Of a stretch of DNA of 64,000 bases, positions 12,941-21,885 are shown piece after piece. Origin of the DNA: Limnobacter sp. MED105 (lineage in GTDB: Bacteria; Pseudomonadota; Gammaproteobacteria; Burkholderiales; Burkholderiaceae_B); the NCBI RefSeq assembly GCF_000170915.1, contig NZ_ABCT01000008.1:1-64000 (forward strand), read 5' to 3'. Every line of letters begins with the position of its first letter. The first letter of the stretch is position 1. The notes beneath the pieces are model-generated. The model was not told the DNA's origin. It searched no databases and saw only the letters and a list, made by a program, of their open reading frames with translations. A program made the translations under genes and the position numbers.

Positions 12941-13840
12941 GTGGCAAATTTAACGGTTAGTCCTTGGCTATGGCCGTATGGTGAAAACCAGGCCTGTTTC
13001 GATTCTCGAATGGATAGCGAGGGTGCCGTCTCTTGCCGCTTGAATGATCTGCGCAATGAGTCTGCCGAGGCTGCACCGGTTTTTGTTCATTCAACCGAAA
13101 ACCTGGGGGCGATTGACTATGAACGCCTTGTGCACATTGGCCAGGTCCCGACAAGAGATATTTCCCACGATTGGTATAACGGCCAAGTGTGGCTTGCCTT
13201 TCCCAAAGTAAAGCAACTGATCAATACGCTTCATGTTCAGGATGCTGTTAAATGTGCGGAACAGCCCGGTCGTCTGCCTGCCAATGGTCGAAGTCGCTTG
13301 CGCGATGCCCTGACTTTGTTTGATGAAAGCGGCGCGCTTCTGCTGACCACGGAGTGGTCGCTTTGCAATGCTTTGTTGCAGCACGATTGGAGGAGTTTGC
13401 TGCTTGATCAGCGAGGAAACTGGGATGCCCGGGCCAAGGTTCTTTTGTTGGGGCATGGCTTGCTTGATAGCATGAGCAAGGCTCACAAAGGTTTGTGTGC
13501 AAAGGTGGTGCCGGTGCAGGTTCCTTCGCTTGATATCGAATTACCAGAGTTGCAGCGATTGCTGTTATTTGTGGTGGAACAACTTCGCGCACCTGGTAAC
13601 TTGAGCCCGTTGCCAGTGATGGGAGTTCCGGGCTGGTTTCGAGATTCTGAGCGACCGGGCTTTTACGACGATTCTTCTGTTTATCGCGCGAAGCCAACAC
13701 GTGGGATTTCTTCATCTCATGAAAGATTGGCTTTTATTTGGGATGGGTCTACACTAACTCCCGGAAAGTGCGTCGGACAGTCGCTGCCTGAATTTCAGGG
13801 AGAGGAAAGTCCGGACTCCAGTGAGCACGGTGCTGGTTAA
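12941..13840 (+). CDS. DUF3025 family protein, 3' end overlapping rnpB
   Basis: A ~299-residue protein of unknown function resembling the DUF3025 family: AFPKVKQLINTLH, RSRLRDALTLFDESGALLL and the C-terminal VMGVPGWF...FYDDSSVYR are the recognisable parts. The start is a GTG (a TTG lies one codon earlier); no clear ribosome site. The conserved domain ends near residue 257. The last ~40 codons run through the rnpB promoter and into the RNase P RNA, and the stop codon at 13838-13840 is inside rnpB. The C-terminal ~25 residues are therefore dictated by RNA sequence and are unlikely to be conserved. Confidence 0.75.
   Translation: MANLTVSPWLWPYGENQACFDSRMDSEGAVSCRLNDLRNESAEAAPVFVHSTENLGAIDYERLVHIGQVPTRDISHDWYNGQVWLAFPKVKQLINTLHVQDAVKCAEQPGRLPANGRSRLRDALTLFDESGALLLTTEWSLCNALLQHDWRSLLLDQRGNWDARAKVLLLGHGLLDSMSKAHKGLCAKVVPVQVPSLDIELPELQRLLLFVVEQLRAPGNLSPLPVMGVPGWFRDSERPGFYDDSSVYRAKPTRGISSSHERLAFIWDGSTLTPGKCVGQSLPEFQGEESPDSSEHGAG
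13727..13755 (+). promoter_or_regulatory. rnpB promoter, inside the upstream coding region
   Basis: TTGGCT at 13727-13732 and TACACT at 13750-13755 are spaced by exactly 17 bases. The first G of the predicted RNase P RNA (13763) is 8 bases after the -10. The whole promoter is in the coding sequence of the DUF3025 gene. Confidence 0.75.
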
Positions 13841-14168
13841 CGACCAGGCGCTATAAGGTTTTGGTGACAAAACTGAAAGCGACGGAAAGTGCAACAGAAA
13901 ACACACCGCCGATGGAAAGGCAACTTTCACAGGCAAGGGCGAACCGGAGGTGTAAGAGACCCCCGCAGACTTGGTAACAAGGCTGGCTAGGTAAACCCCA
14001 CTTGGAGCAACACCAAATAGGCGCGCAGGCGCTTTCGGGCGTCAACGGCGCTCCCCGTGCGCGCGGGTAGGTGGCTTGAGCTGAAGAGTAATTTTCAGCC
14101 TAGAGGAATGATTGTCACTTTGGCTGCAAGGCCATTGAACAGAATCCGGCTTACAGGCGCGCTTTCTA
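13763..14168 (+). ncRNA. rnpB: RNase P RNA (M1-type)
   Basis: The catalytic RNA that trims tRNA 5' leaders. The conserved GAGGAAAGTCCGGACTCC is at ~13801-13818, the AGGGCGAACCGG block is near 13933, and GGTAAACCCCAC is near 13992. The P1 helix is GAAAGTGCG (13764-13772) with CGCGCTTTC (14158-14166). Length of about 405 bases fits bacterial type A. The 3' end is inferred from P1. No obvious rho-independent terminator follows. Confidence 0.93.
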
Positions 14169-14323
14169 CTTCCCTTCATCAAGATTTAATTCCCAGGCGT
14201 TTCTTAAGACATTACTTTCAGTGTTGTCTTTATGCTCTTATTTTTTCAGTCATTTTTTCTGCGTTAATTTCTTCAAAGTGCTTCTAAGTCCTTGGTTGTA
14301 AAGCGTTTTCCCGAGAGAACTGC

Positions 14324-14352
14324 TTGACCACCCATTTCATAATGCGTAAAGT
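14324..14352 (+). promoter_or_regulatory. promoter of the mra/dcw cluster
   Basis: TTGACC at 14324-14329 and TAAAGT at 14347-14352 with a 17-base spacer. The start point would be near 14359, so the promoter's -10 and early transcribed region are covered by the repeats at 14351-14390. The ~150 bases between rnpB and this promoter are A/T-rich with nothing else recognised. Confidence 0.6.
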
Positions 14353-14390
14353 GGTGATTCGTGGGGATTTGTGTGATTTTGTGGGAAATT
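14351..14390 (+). promoter_or_regulatory. MraZ operator: four 10-bp tandem repeats
   Basis: Four successive decamers, GTGGTGATTC, GTGGGGATTT, GTGTGATTTT and GTGGGAAATT, lie one helical turn apart directly before mraZ. MraZ proteins are known to bind GTGGNG-type repeats with short A/T-rich spacers upstream of their own gene, so this is probably the autorepression site. The third repeat is the most degenerate. Confidence 0.75.
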
Positions 14391-14397
14391 AATTCGC

Positions 14398-14826
14398 GTG
14401 TATCAGGGCAGTTCTTCCTTATCAATGGATGCAAAAGGGCGCATGAATGTGCCGCAGAAGCATCGTGACGCGCTGCAAACGCAGTGCGAGGGAGCCTTGA
14501 CGCTTACAAAACACCCCAACGGTTGTTTGCTGATGTTTCCGCGCCCGGTTTGGGAGCAGCATCGAGAAAAAATTGCCGCTTGGCCCATGTCTGCCCGCCC
14601 TTGGCAGCGCATTTTCCTTGGTTTTGCAACAGATGTTGAAATTGATTCTGCAGGTCGTATTCTGGTGTCGCCAGAATTGCGGGAAGCGGCGTCACTGAGC
14701 AAGGAAGTCATGTTGCTGGGCATGGGTAGTCATTTTGAAATCTGGGATTCCACGCTGTTGAAGGTGGAAGAGGAAAAGGCAATTGCTGCGGGCATGCCTG
14801 AATCACTGAACGAATTTAGTTTCTGA
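14398..14826 (+). CDS. mraZ: transcriptional regulator MraZ
   Basis: A 142-residue DNA-binding protein made of two SpoVT/AbrB-like halves; [14 protein letters not shown] in the first and [14 protein letters not shown] in the second are the family signatures. In other bacteria it forms a ring that binds tandem repeats upstream of its own operon and represses it. The start is a GTG only 7 bases after the operator repeats; the ribosome site is weak. First gene of the division/wall cluster, followed immediately by rsmH. Confidence 0.95.
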   Translation: MYQGSSSLSMDAKGRMNVPQKHRDALQTQCEGALTLTKHPNGCLLMFPRPVWEQHREKIAAWPMSARPWQRIFLGFATDVEIDSAGRILVSPELREAASLSKEVMLLGMGSHFEIWDSTLLKVEEEKAIAAGMPESLNEFSF

Positions 14827-14828
14827 AG

Positions 14829-15800
14829 GTGAGTACCGATGAACACATCCCCGTGCTACTTCAACCCACGGTTGACGCCCTGTTGCACACGCCCGACGGA
14901 CTGTACCTCGATTGCACCTTTGGCAGGGGCGGACACAGCCGCGCTCTGCTCGAAAAGCTTTCAGCGCAGGGACAGTTGGTGGCCCTTGATCGGGACCCTC
15001 AAGCAGTCCAGGCCATGGGAGAAATCAAAGACTCCCGTTTTCGGGGAGTTCGCAGCGCATTCGCCGATCTCGAGTCAGCGCTTGATTCACTGGGTATCGA
15101 TCAAGTGGATGGTGTGTTGATGGATATCGGCGTCTCTTCACCCCAAATTGATCAGGCTGAGCGGGGATTCAGTTTCCGCCGGGATGGTCCACTGGACATG
15201 CGCATGGATCCGCAGACTGGAGAGTCCGCGGCCGATTTTCTTGCTCGGGCAGACGCCCGGGAAATCAAAGAGGTGATAAAGAATTATGGGGAAGAACGGT
15301 TTGCTGTTCAGATTGCAACAGCGATTGTTGCTCGCCGCACGGAGCGGCCGATCACTACAACACTCGACCTTGCCCAGATCGTGGCAGGGGCAGTTCGCAC
15401 GCGGGAGCCGGGCCAGGACCCTGCAACGCGCACCTTTCAGGCTTTACGGATTCACGTCAACCAGGAGCTTGCGCAGCTCGAACAAGGTTTAACAGCGGCC
15501 TTCAAAAGATTGCGGGTGGGTGGCAGGCTGGCGGTGATCAGCTTTCACTCGCTTGAGGATCGGATCACAAAGCAATTCATCGAAAAGCTGGCGAATCCAA
15601 AATCGCAACAAGATGCGCGTTTGCGCAAGCTGCCCTTGCCTGAACCCACGCCGTTGATGAAAAAGCTGGATCGAATCAAGCCGACCAAAGAAGAGTGTGA
15701 GTTGAATCCGCGTTCCCGCTCATCCGTGCTGCGTGTGGCAGAGAAGCTGGCGGAATGGCCAGCCAGTTCTTCGGCCGGGGGGAGCACATGGGGCGCCTGA
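14829..15800 (+). CDS. rsmH: 16S rRNA (cytosine-1402-N4)-methyltransferase
   Basis: A 323-residue SAM-dependent methyltransferase acting on C1402 in the decoding centre of 16S rRNA. The SAM site is [11 protein letters not shown] near the N-terminus; [15 protein letters not shown] and the [11 protein letters not shown] motif follow, and [14 protein letters not shown] is in the C-terminal half. The start is the GTG at 14829, two bases after the mraZ stop, giving [11 protein letters not shown]. The 3' end overlaps ftsL by 13 bases. Confidence 0.96.
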   Translation: MSTDEHIPVLLQPTVDALLHTPDGLYLDCTFGRGGHSRALLEKLSAQGQLVALDRDPQAVQAMGEIKDSRFRGVRSAFADLESALDSLGIDQVDGVLMDIGVSSPQIDQAERGFSFRRDGPLDMRMDPQTGESAADFLARADAREIKEVIKNYGEERFAVQIATAIVARRTERPITTTLDLAQIVAGAVRTREPGQDPATRTFQALRIHVNQELAQLEQGLTAAFKRLRVGGRLAVISFHSLEDRITKQFIEKLANPKSQQDARLRKLPLPEPTPLMKKLDRIKPTKEECELNPRSRSSVLRVAEKLAEWPASSSAGGSTWGA

Positions 15801-16069
15801 ATATTCTGTTACTGGCATTGGTAATTTTCTGCGCCATGTTGGTGGTTGAACAACAGCACACTGCGCGAACCTTGTTTGTTGCCTTGGGTCAAGAGCAGCA
15901 GGCTGAACACCAGATAGAAGTGGCTTTTACGCGTTTGCAACTACAGCAAGTGGCCTTGGCCAAAGGTGAGCGTGTGGATGAAGTTGCACGGACAAGACTG
16001 GATATGAATCCCCCAGCCCCAGGCTCGGTGGTGTTCATGCAGTTGGAGGGAGGCTTTAAGCGTGAGTAA
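15788..16069 (+). CDS. ftsL: cell division protein FtsL
   Basis: A 93-residue bitopic membrane protein: a short N-terminus, one membrane span (about residues 4-22), then a periplasmic heptad-rich coiled coil around 30-60. FtsL acts with FtsB and FtsQ to activate the FtsWI septal synthase. The ATG at 15788 has a GGGGGGAG ribosome site and overlaps rsmH by 13 bases; the in-frame ATG at 15755 would lie deeper in rsmH. Identity rests on position and topology as much as on sequence. Confidence 0.9.
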   Translation: MGRLNILLLALVIFCAMLVVEQQHTARTLFVALGQEQQAEHQIEVAFTRLQLQQVALAKGERVDEVARTRLDMNPPAPGSVVFMQLEGGFKRE

Positions 16070-17822
16070 AGCTGTTCGGTTCGGCGGATCAGAATTGTTG
16101 GAAATGCGATTGCCAGCCTGGCGATCGCGTTTTGTTTTGGTGTGTATCTTTCTGGCCTTTGGTGGCTTGATTGCGCGCGCAGCTTACTTGCAGATTATTT
16201 CCAATGACTTTTTGCAGGAGCAGGGAGCAAAACGCCTTGAGCGAACGCTGCCTTTGCAGGCCAGCCGGGGCAGCTTGCTTGACCGAAACATGGTGGTGTT
16301 GGCGCAAAGCGTTCCTGCCCAAGCTGTGTGGTATGACGGCCGCCGGATTGTTGATGCTAAAGATGAAGATTTGCGCAAACTTGCTGCTGTACTCGGCCTG
16401 AAGCCAGATCGAATGATTGCCCAGATGCGAAAAGACAGCAAGCGCGCATTTGTCTATCTGGACCGCCAGGTTGATTCCGATGTTGCTGCAAAAGCCAAGG
16501 CATTGAAAATTCCTGGTGTTGGGTTTGTGACCGAAAGCAAGCGCTACTACCCACAAGGCGAGACGATGGCGCATTTGGTGGGTTTTACCAGCATCGAGGA
16601 CAAAGGCCAAGAGGGCGTTGAACTTGCATTCAATGACAGGCTGACCGGTGAGGATGGCGAGCGCAATGTGTTGCGCGATCGTCTGGGAAATGTGATTGAA
16701 GACATTCGCGAATTGCGCCCGCCGGTCAATGGACAGGATTTGGTCTTGTCCGTGGATGCTGATGTGCAATATATCGTGTTGTCTGAACTGAAAAAAGCGG
16801 TTGAACAGCACAAGGCAAGGGCGGCAGCGGCTGTAGTACTGGATGCGAAAACCGGTGAGTTACTGGCCATGGCCAACATTCCCACCTACGACCCCAACAA
16901 CAGGGGGCAGTTGCATGGTGAGAAGTTGCGCAACCGTGTATTCACAGACATGTTTGAGCCCGGTTCAACATTGAAGCCTTTCGGTGTGGCCTTGGCCATG
17001 GACCAGGGCAAGGTGAAAGCCAGTACAAAAATTGATACCGGCAACGGTCGCATGTCGATCGGCCCCGCCACAATTAGTGATACAAAGCCGCACGGTGTCA
17101 TGACTGTTGAGGAAATTATTCAGAAGTCCAGCAACGTGGGGACTTCCAAAATTGTGCTTGAGCTTGAGCGCAAGGATTTGTGGGACTTTTTCAATTTGCT
17201 AGGGTTCGGGCAAACTCCCTCAATTGCGTTTCCTGGTTCAGTGGCTGGTCGTGTGCGTCCCTGGAATAAATGGCGCCCCATTGAGCAGGCGACTATGTCG
17301 TATGGGCACGGTATTTCTGTGTCCCTGATTCAGTTGGCGCAGTCTTACACCATCTTTGCCAACAAGGGTCACTTTGTACCTGCGTCCTTGATTAAACGTG
17401 GGCCGCAAGACCCGGTGGTGTCCCATCGCGTTATCAGTGAGAAGGTTGCTGACAGCATGTTGCATATGCTGGAGTTGGCCTCCGGACCTGAAGGAACTGC
17501 GATCAAAGCCCAGGTGCAAGGCTATCGGGTTGCCGGTAAAACCGGTACAGCCCACAAGCAAGAGGGTGGACGGTACGTGAACAAGTATGTCTCGTCTTAT
17601 GTGGGCCTGGCGCCTGTTTCTGACCCCCGTGTAATTGTCGCCATCATGGTGGATGAACCCAAGAGCGGTGTGTACTTTGGTGGTCTGGTTGCAGCACCAG
17701 TGTTCTCGACCATCACGAAAAGCGTATTGACCCGTTTGAATGTACAGCCCGATGCAATTGAATCTACGGAACAGTTGCGCAAGTTTGTGGCGGCACCGGG
17801 CGCTGCGGGGAGTCGCTTATGA
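16062..17822 (+). CDS. ftsI: peptidoglycan transpeptidase FtsI (PBP3)
   Basis: The septal D,D-transpeptidase, 586 residues, anchored by one membrane span (~24-44). A pedestal domain (~60-230) precedes the penicillin-binding domain with catalytic Ser302 in the STLK motif, SSN at 356-358 and KTGTA near 495. Start is a GTG overlapping the ftsL stop by 8 bases. It ends in a 4-base ATGA overlap with murE. Confidence 0.97.
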   Translation: MSKAVRFGGSELLEMRLPAWRSRFVLVCIFLAFGGLIARAAYLQIISNDFLQEQGAKRLERTLPLQASRGSLLDRNMVVLAQSVPAQAVWYDGRRIVDAKDEDLRKLAAVLGLKPDRMIAQMRKDSKRAFVYLDRQVDSDVAAKAKALKIPGVGFVTESKRYYPQGETMAHLVGFTSIEDKGQEGVELAFNDRLTGEDGERNVLRDRLGNVIEDIRELRPPVNGQDLVLSVDADVQYIVLSELKKAVEQHKARAAAAVVLDAKTGELLAMANIPTYDPNNRGQLHGEKLRNRVFTDMFEPGSTLKPFGVALAMDQGKVKASTKIDTGNGRMSIGPATISDTKPHGVMTVEEIIQKSSNVGTSKIVLELERKDLWDFFNLLGFGQTPSIAFPGSVAGRVRPWNKWRPIEQATMSYGHGISVSLIQLAQSYTIFANKGHFVPASLIKRGPQDPVVSHRVISEKVADSMLHMLELASGPEGTAIKAQVQGYRVAGKTGTAHKQEGGRYVNKYVSSYVGLAPVSDPRVIVAIMVDEPKSGVYFGGLVAAPVFSTITKSVLTRLNVQPDAIESTEQLRKFVAAPGAAGSRL

Positions 17823-19315
17823 TTAGCGCATACCTGCATTCTGTATCTGAGGTGCTGGCCGAGCTTCATGAGCGCGGCTTTTATGCGGATTGCTCGGGCC
17901 TGGTGACGGATCACCGGCGCCTGACAGGACCTCGGGATGTGTTTCTTGCAGTACCCGGTGAAAAATTTGATCCGCGCAATTTGGCAGATGACTTGCTGAC
18001 TGAGCAGCGTTGTGGCCTTGTATTGGTCGATTACGATGATCAGCGCGCCTACCAAAGCGCCAGTGTATTGCCAGTACTGCATTTGAAAACCATGTTGGCT
18101 GACCTGGCCTTTGGTTACTACGAAACCCCAAGCGATGCCATGACAATTATCGCGGTGACGGGCACCAATGGGAAAACCACAGTCACTCGCTGGTTGGCAC
18201 AGTCACTTAACCAACTCGGTAAAAAGGCTGCCGTGATCGGTACCTTGGGTTATGGCGAACCTGATCAGTTGAAGGCCCACACCGGTTTGACCACCCCAGA
18301 TGTGGTGGGTGTTCATCACTTGCTACACGAGTTGCGGCAAGCCGGTTTCGATACGGTTTGTATTGAGGCTTCCTCGATTGGGCTTGAGCAGCGTCGATTG
18401 GCTTGTGTCAGCATTGATGTGGCTTTGTTTACCAATTTGTCTCAGGATCACCTTGATTATCACGGGGACATGGCTGCTTATGGCCGCTCCAAAATGATTC
18501 TGGCCAGCTGGCCAACTTTGCGATTGGCTGTAGTCAATGCAGATGACTCTTTCGGCGTGGAGTTTTTGGCGCATGTTCAGCACAGAAATATTGATTGCTC
18601 TGCTGTCGGGCATGTAAGCACTGCGGACTGCCAAATTGTAAGTGTTGCCCATCAGGAGAAGGGGCAACGGATTGAACTGAAGATCAATGGTGCAATTACC
18701 CAAATTGACACGCCCATTATCGGTGAATTCAATGCCGACAACATGGCTTTGGTATTTGCCACATTGGTGAGGCTCGGGTATGACGCAAGCGAGGTGAAGA
18801 GGGCTTTGGCTGGGGTCACTCCTGCCCCCGGACGCATGCAACACATTGAAGGTGAGCCTGCGGTGGTGGTTGATTATGCACACACTCCTGATGCGCTGGA
18901 AAAGACGTTGTTGGCGCTTCGCCCTTTTGCCAACAAGCGTATGGGTAAGCTTTGGGTGGTGTTTGGTTGTGGTGGCGATCGAGACCGCAGTAAGCGCCCC
19001 TTGATGGGTGCAGCGGCAGTCGCAAAAGCTGATTTTGTGGTGCTTACGTCGGACAACCCGCGCAGTGAGAAACCTGAAACGATTCTGCAGGAAATTATTG
19101 CCGGGATCGACGCGCCGCTACAGAACAATATTCATGTTGAGGTTGATCGACCGGTTGCGATTGAATTTGCAGTTCGCAAGGCCAATGCTCAAGACGTGGT
19201 GTTGTTGGCGGGGAAGGGGCACGAAAGTACACAAACGATCGGTACACAAGTGATTGCACACTCCGATGCGCAATGCGCATTGACTGCGCTGAGCAAGCGA
19301 GGTGCGCATGCTTGA
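17819..19315 (+). CDS. murE: UDP-N-acetylmuramoyl-tripeptide synthetase MurE
   Basis: A 498-residue cytosolic ligase that adds the third peptide residue to UDP-MurNAc-L-Ala-D-Glu. GTNGKTT (115-121) is the ATP loop. The DNPRSE motif near 412 is the signature for meso-diaminopimelate as substrate, in line with a Gram-negative wall. The gene overlaps ftsI by 4 bases and murF by 8. Confidence 0.97.
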   Translation: MISAYLHSVSEVLAELHERGFYADCSGLVTDHRRLTGPRDVFLAVPGEKFDPRNLADDLLTEQRCGLVLVDYDDQRAYQSASVLPVLHLKTMLADLAFGYYETPSDAMTIIAVTGTNGKTTVTRWLAQSLNQLGKKAAVIGTLGYGEPDQLKAHTGLTTPDVVGVHHLLHELRQAGFDTVCIEASSIGLEQRRLACVSIDVALFTNLSQDHLDYHGDMAAYGRSKMILASWPTLRLAVVNADDSFGVEFLAHVQHRNIDCSAVGHVSTADCQIVSVAHQEKGQRIELKINGAITQIDTPIIGEFNADNMALVFATLVRLGYDASEVKRALAGVTPAPGRMQHIEGEPAVVVDYAHTPDALEKTLLALRPFANKRMGKLWVVFGCGGDRDRSKRPLMGAAAVAKADFVVLTSDNPRSEKPETILQEIIAGIDAPLQNNIHVEVDRPVAIEFAVRKANAQDVVLLAGKGHESTQTIGTQVIAHSDAQCALTALSKRGAHA

Positions 19316-20714
19316 GTTGAACTGGGCCTTTGAACACATTGCGACTGCTTTGAGCAAGTTGCTGATTGCGCAGGTAAACCAGGGTGTGCCGGAGTTACCG
19401 AGTGCTGTTCGTCTGATTCAAACAGACAGTCGACTGGTAGAAAAAGGCGATTTATTCGTGTGCCTGATTGGCGAGCGATTCGACGCACATGATTTTGCCG
19501 GGCAGGTCATGAAATCGGGTGCCGCGGCATTGGTAACCAATCGCGTACTTGATTTGCCGATTCATCAGTTTGTGGTGAACGACACTCGCCTTGCCTTGGG
19601 TGCGTTGGCCAGTGCCTGGCGACAGCAGTTTGATTTGAAAGTGTTGGCTGTTGTAGGCAGCAATGGAAAGACAACCAGTAAAGAAATGCTGGGTGGAATT
19701 TGCAAGGCGCAGTGTGGCGACGATCAGGTACTGGTGACCGCAGGTAACTTGAACAACGATATCGGTGTGCCACAAACATTACTAAAGTTGCGGCCTCAGC
19801 ATCAAATGGCTGTGATCGAAATGGGCATGAATCATCCGGGCGAGATTGATTATCTGGCAGGGTTGGTAAAACCTGATGTCGTGCTGTTGACGAATGCACA
19901 GCGAGAGCATCAAGAATTCATGAAAACGGTGCTGGCTGTTGCCAATGAAAACGGTAGTGCCTTTACTCATTTGTCGTCAAATGGTTGTGCAGTGTTCCCG
20001 GTAAGTGATGAATTCGATGCCTGTTGGCAAGCGCTGTCAACCGGTAAAAGTACCTTGCGTTTTGGATCCGGTGCCGATTTCGAAATCTTGCCGCCCCGCA
20101 GTGATTTCGGGCAATCCGCCGTCGTGCTTCGTGCCTTGGATGCTCCGATCGAATTACGCCCTAACTTTATTGGCGAGCATAACTATGCTAATGCGGCAGG
20201 AGCCGCTGCTGCTGCACATGCTGCGGGTTGTACTCATGAGGCGATTCAAGCAGGTTTAAATGCATTTCAGCCGGTGAACGGTCGCCTGCAGGTTGCCCTG
20301 AATACGCCGTCGATATTGCTGATCAATGACAGTTACAACGCAAACCCTGATTCTGTGAATGCAGCAAGCAAAGTGCTGGGCCAGCAGGCAGGCAGTACTT
20401 TGCTGGTGCTCGGTGACATGGGCGAGGTAGGTAATCAGTCAGATGAATACCATGCCGAAGTCGGGAGTTATGCAAAACAGGCTGGCGTCAAGCACTTGTA
20501 TGCCTTGGGCGATGCGACCACTCACACAGTGCTGGCATTCGGTGAGGGCGCAATGCATTTCAAGACTATAGAAACCTTAATAGAAAACACCATGAATACA
20601 ACAAAGCAAGGCCGATGGTCTGTGCTGGTCAAAGGCTCCCGGTTCATGAAAATGGAGCGAGTCGTTCAAGCGCTGGTTCAACATCATTCAGGGGAGGCTA
20701 ACCATGCTTCTTGA
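19308..20714 (+). CDS. murF: UDP-N-acetylmuramoyl-tripeptide-D-alanyl-D-alanine ligase MurF
   Basis: Adds D-Ala-D-Ala to the UDP-MurNAc-tripeptide. The ATP loop is GSNGKTT (117-123); MGMNHPGEI and [10 protein letters not shown] are the family motifs. The ATG at 19308 is preferred over the GTG two codons earlier because GAGG lies 5 bases upstream. About 468 residues, normal length. It overlaps murE upstream and mraY downstream by 11 bases. Confidence 0.96.
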   Translation: MLELNWAFEHIATALSKLLIAQVNQGVPELPSAVRLIQTDSRLVEKGDLFVCLIGERFDAHDFAGQVMKSGAAALVTNRVLDLPIHQFVVNDTRLALGALASAWRQQFDLKVLAVVGSNGKTTSKEMLGGICKAQCGDDQVLVTAGNLNNDIGVPQTLLKLRPQHQMAVIEMGMNHPGEIDYLAGLVKPDVVLLTNAQREHQEFMKTVLAVANENGSAFTHLSSNGCAVFPVSDEFDACWQALSTGKSTLRFGSGADFEILPPRSDFGQSAVVLRALDAPIELRPNFIGEHNYANAAGAAAAAHAAGCTHEAIQAGLNAFQPVNGRLQVALNTPSILLINDSYNANPDSVNAASKVLGQQAGSTLLVLGDMGEVGNQSDEYHAEVGSYAKQAGVKHLYALGDATTHTVLAFGEGAMHFKTIETLIENTMNTTKQGRWSVLVKGSRFMKMERVVQALVQHHSGEANHAS

Positions 20715-21858
20715 GCTTACCCAATGGCTTGCGCAAGACATTCGCGCGTTTGGTGTTTTCAATTATTTGACGTTACGTGCGGTGCTGGCTTGTGCCACGG
20801 CACTACTGGTTGGGCTGGTGGCTGGGCCCATGGTGATTCGCAAATTGACCCAATACAAAATCGGCCAGTCCGTGCGCGACGATGGTCCTCAAACTCATTT
20901 GGCCAAAGCAGGCACACCCACGATGGGCGGTGCGCTTGTCTTAATTGGCATTGGCATTTCAACTTTGTTGTGGGCAGATCTGTCCAACCGCTTTGTATGG
21001 GTTGTGATGCTTGTGACATTCGGTTTTGGCTGGATCGGCTGGGTTGATGATTATCGCAAAGTGGTATATCGCAACCCCAAGGGTTTGCCTGCGAAATGGA
21101 AATACTTTTGGCAAAGCGTGGTGGGATTGATTTGCGCGTTCTATCTGGCTTTTGCAGTGTCTGCACAAAGCGGGCAAGAGGTATTGGATATTTTTGTGGC
21201 ATGGGTTGAAAGTGGTTTTTCAATGCACCTGCCCAACAATGCCGATCTGATTGTTCCCTTCTTCAAGTCGATTAGCTACCCATTGGGTGTATGGGGCTTT
21301 ATTGCCCTGACTTATTTTGTGATCGTGGGTACCAGCAACGCCGTGAATTTGACCGATGGGCTGGATGGCTTGGCGATTATGCCCACAGTGATGGTGGCGT
21401 CAGCTTTGGCAATTTTTGCCTACGTAGCCGGCAACGCCGTGTATTCCAAATACCTGCTGCTTCCGTACATTCCGGGCGCTGGTGAGCTTGCGGTTTTCCT
21501 GGCGGCAATTGCTGGTGCAGGTTTGGCTTTCCTGTGGTTCAACGCTTACCCGGCGCAAGTATTTATGGGCGACGTAGGTGCACTCGCTCTGGGCGGTGCG
21601 TTGGGAACGGTTGCTGTGATTGTTCGACAGGAAGTGGTGCTGTTCATCATGGGCGGCGTGTTTGTTGCTGAAACACTCTCGGTCATGATTCAAGTGCTCT
21701 ATTTCAAGTACAGCGGTGGCAAGCGGGTGTTCCGAATGGCGCCGCTGCACCACCACTACGAACTGAGCGGTTGGAAAGAAACCCAGGTGGTAGTTCGCTT
21801 CTGGATCATCACGATGATTCTGGTGTTGATTGGTTTGTCCACGCTGAAACTGCGTTGA
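20704..21858 (+). CDS. mraY: phospho-N-acetylmuramoyl-pentapeptide transferase MraY
   Basis: An integral membrane enzyme (384 residues, about ten spans) that makes lipid I from UDP-MurNAc-pentapeptide and undecaprenyl phosphate. The Asp-Asp pair in [18 protein letters not shown] and the HHHYEL loop near the C-terminus are the catalytic and substrate motifs. The extra-membrane loop around 155-185 is of the longer Gram-negative form. It overlaps murF by 11 bases. Confidence 0.97.
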   Translation: MLLELTQWLAQDIRAFGVFNYLTLRAVLACATALLVGLVAGPMVIRKLTQYKIGQSVRDDGPQTHLAKAGTPTMGGALVLIGIGISTLLWADLSNRFVWVVMLVTFGFGWIGWVDDYRKVVYRNPKGLPAKWKYFWQSVVGLICAFYLAFAVSAQSGQEVLDIFVAWVESGFSMHLPNNADLIVPFFKSISYPLGVWGFIALTYFVIVGTSNAVNLTDGLDGLAIMPTVMVASALAIFAYVAGNAVYSKYLLLPYIPGAGELAVFLAAIAGAGLAFLWFNAYPAQVFMGDVGALALGGALGTVAVIVRQEVVLFIMGGVFVAETLSVMIQVLYFKYSGGKRVFRMAPLHHHYELSGWKETQVVVRFWIITMILVLIGLSTLKLR

Positions 21859-21885
21859 AATGACGTTCAAATTGAGTTGAAACGA

